Shown one piece after another: positions 15,332 to 15,879 of a DNA stretch of 15,879 nt. Origin of the DNA: Clostridiales bacterium (lineage in GTDB: Bacteria; Bacillota; Clostridia; Christensenellales; Aristaeellaceae); NCBI GenBank assembly GCA_004554085.1, contig SFNY01000055.1, forward strand, positions 1 through 15,879, given 5' to 3'. The notes beneath the pieces were generated by a model. It worked only from the letters and a program-made list of their open reading frames with translations, was not told the origin of the DNA and made no database searches. How positions within the stretch are numbered: the first letter of the stretch is position 1; each line of letters starts with the position of its first letter. Position numbers and translations under genes: made by a program.

Positions 15332-15344
15332 CGTATGGTTCAAC

Positions 15345-15879
15345 TTAGCCGACGTAGTCTGCGAAGTCGATGGGGCTGAACTGAATCAGGTAGTAGTTGG
15401 ACTGCTCGGTGCCGGTCGCGTCGGTGTAGACGCCCAGGACAGCCTCGCTGCCAGCGGCCTCGGAGAAGCACTCGGTCAGGAAGGCCTCGTCGAGCTTGCC
15501 CTCAATCTTGCCCTCGGCGTATGCGCAGGCATACTCGTAGGAGGCGTTGATCATGGACATGTTCACCGGGATCGCCCAGGTGGAGAAGCGGCCGGTAGCG
15601 CCCTTTTCGTCCAGGAAGTTGGCCAGGTTCACGATGGCGCCTTCGATGTCACCGTAGGTGGCGTCAAGGCCGAAGGCCTCCTGATAGCCGTGGAACGGGG
15701 ACGGGCAGCAGGGCAGGGCGTAGTAAGCGTCCTCGCCGGCGGCCAGAACGGCCTGCTGCAGGGCAACCTGGATGCCGCAATTGGTGCAGTAGAAGCAAAC
15801 CTTCTTGCCGGCATACTCCTGCATGACCTTCGGGACGTCCTCGAGCACCGCAGCCTGCGCGCCGGACATGCCAGCGTCG
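15345..15879 (-). CDS. solute-binding protein C-terminal part, cut by window edge
   Basis: At least 178 residues run in from the right edge without a start codon of their own; a Met at 15869 is internal to the frame. The visible sequence alternates strands and helices like a periplasmic-binding-protein second lobe (KVCFYCTNCGIQVALQQAV, EDAYYALPCCPSPFHGYQEAFGL, GRFSTWAIPVN). The CCPSPFHGY motif and the C-x2-C-x2-C arrangement set it apart from BmpA. From memory they recall the DUF3798 family of clostridial lipoproteins found beside such ABC transporters; I could not check this. Its place just ahead of an ATPase and two permeases supports the substrate-binding role. The signal peptide and lipobox would lie outside the window. 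The substrate is unknown. Confidence 0.72.
   Translation of the reverse strand, partial: DAGMSGAQAAVLEDVPKVMQEYAGKKVCFYCTNCGIQVALQQAVLAAGEDAYYALPCCPSPFHGYQEAFGLDATYGDIEGAIVNLANFLDEKGATGRFSTWAIPVNMSMINASYEYACAYAEGKIEGKLDEAFLTECFSEAAGSEAVLGVYTDATGTEQSNYYLIQFSPIDFADYVG

Noticed and set aside
1..15879. CRISPR array, tRNA, rRNA, insertion sequence or prophage
   Set aside because: I saw no regularly spaced repeats, cloverleaf, transposase, integrase or phage structural gene on reading both strands.

Overview
The window is about 15.9 kb of GC-rich chromosomal DNA. Every protein-coding gene I can support lies on the minus strand. Long overlapping open frames, strong AGGAGG-type ribosome sites, frequent GTG/TTG starts, a Spo0A-type DNA-binding domain and a BmpA/Nup-style ABC transporter point to a GC-rich member of the Clostridia (Firmicutes). 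This is judged from protein character only; no search was run.

Reading in the direction of transcription (right to left), the window opens with the C-terminal part of a cysteine-rich solute-binding protein (15345-15879). It is followed by an imperfect terminator hairpin. Next come an ABC ATPase with two nucleotide-binding domains (13452-15044), a permease with an unusual ~340-residue extracytoplasmic insertion (11182-13455), and a second permease (9879-11189). The last three genes overlap or couple translationally and end at a strong intrinsic terminator (9836-9867). Together they form a nucleoside/sugar-type (BPD_transp_2) importer whose substrate is not evident.

An almost ideal sigma-A promoter (9807-9835) directly abuts that terminator. 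It drives a tight five-gene run: membrane dipeptidase (8850-9767), a translation-factor GTPase related to tetracycline ribosomal-protection proteins (6902-8848), an AI-2E-family membrane protein (5758-6891), and two adjacent U32-superfamily proteins with cysteine clusters (4463-5761 and 3534-4451). After a short AT-rich gap with a sigma-H-like promoter come a Spo0A-like regulator whose receiver domain has lost its acidic pocket (2679-3416) and phosphopentomutase deoB (1491-2675), ended by a perfect terminator.

The last gene is glyceraldehyde-3-phosphate dehydrogenase (231-1247), with its own promoter and terminator. Beyond it, positions 1-175 hold no gene but a dense set of hairpins that look like a structured non-coding RNA.

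The parts most worth a second look are the repeat-bearing insertion in the permease, the degenerate Spo0A paralogue with a possible sigma-H promoter, the structured RNA block, and the dipeptidase/ribosomal-GTPase/U32 operon. I found no CRISPR array, tRNA, rRNA, insertion sequence or phage gene.
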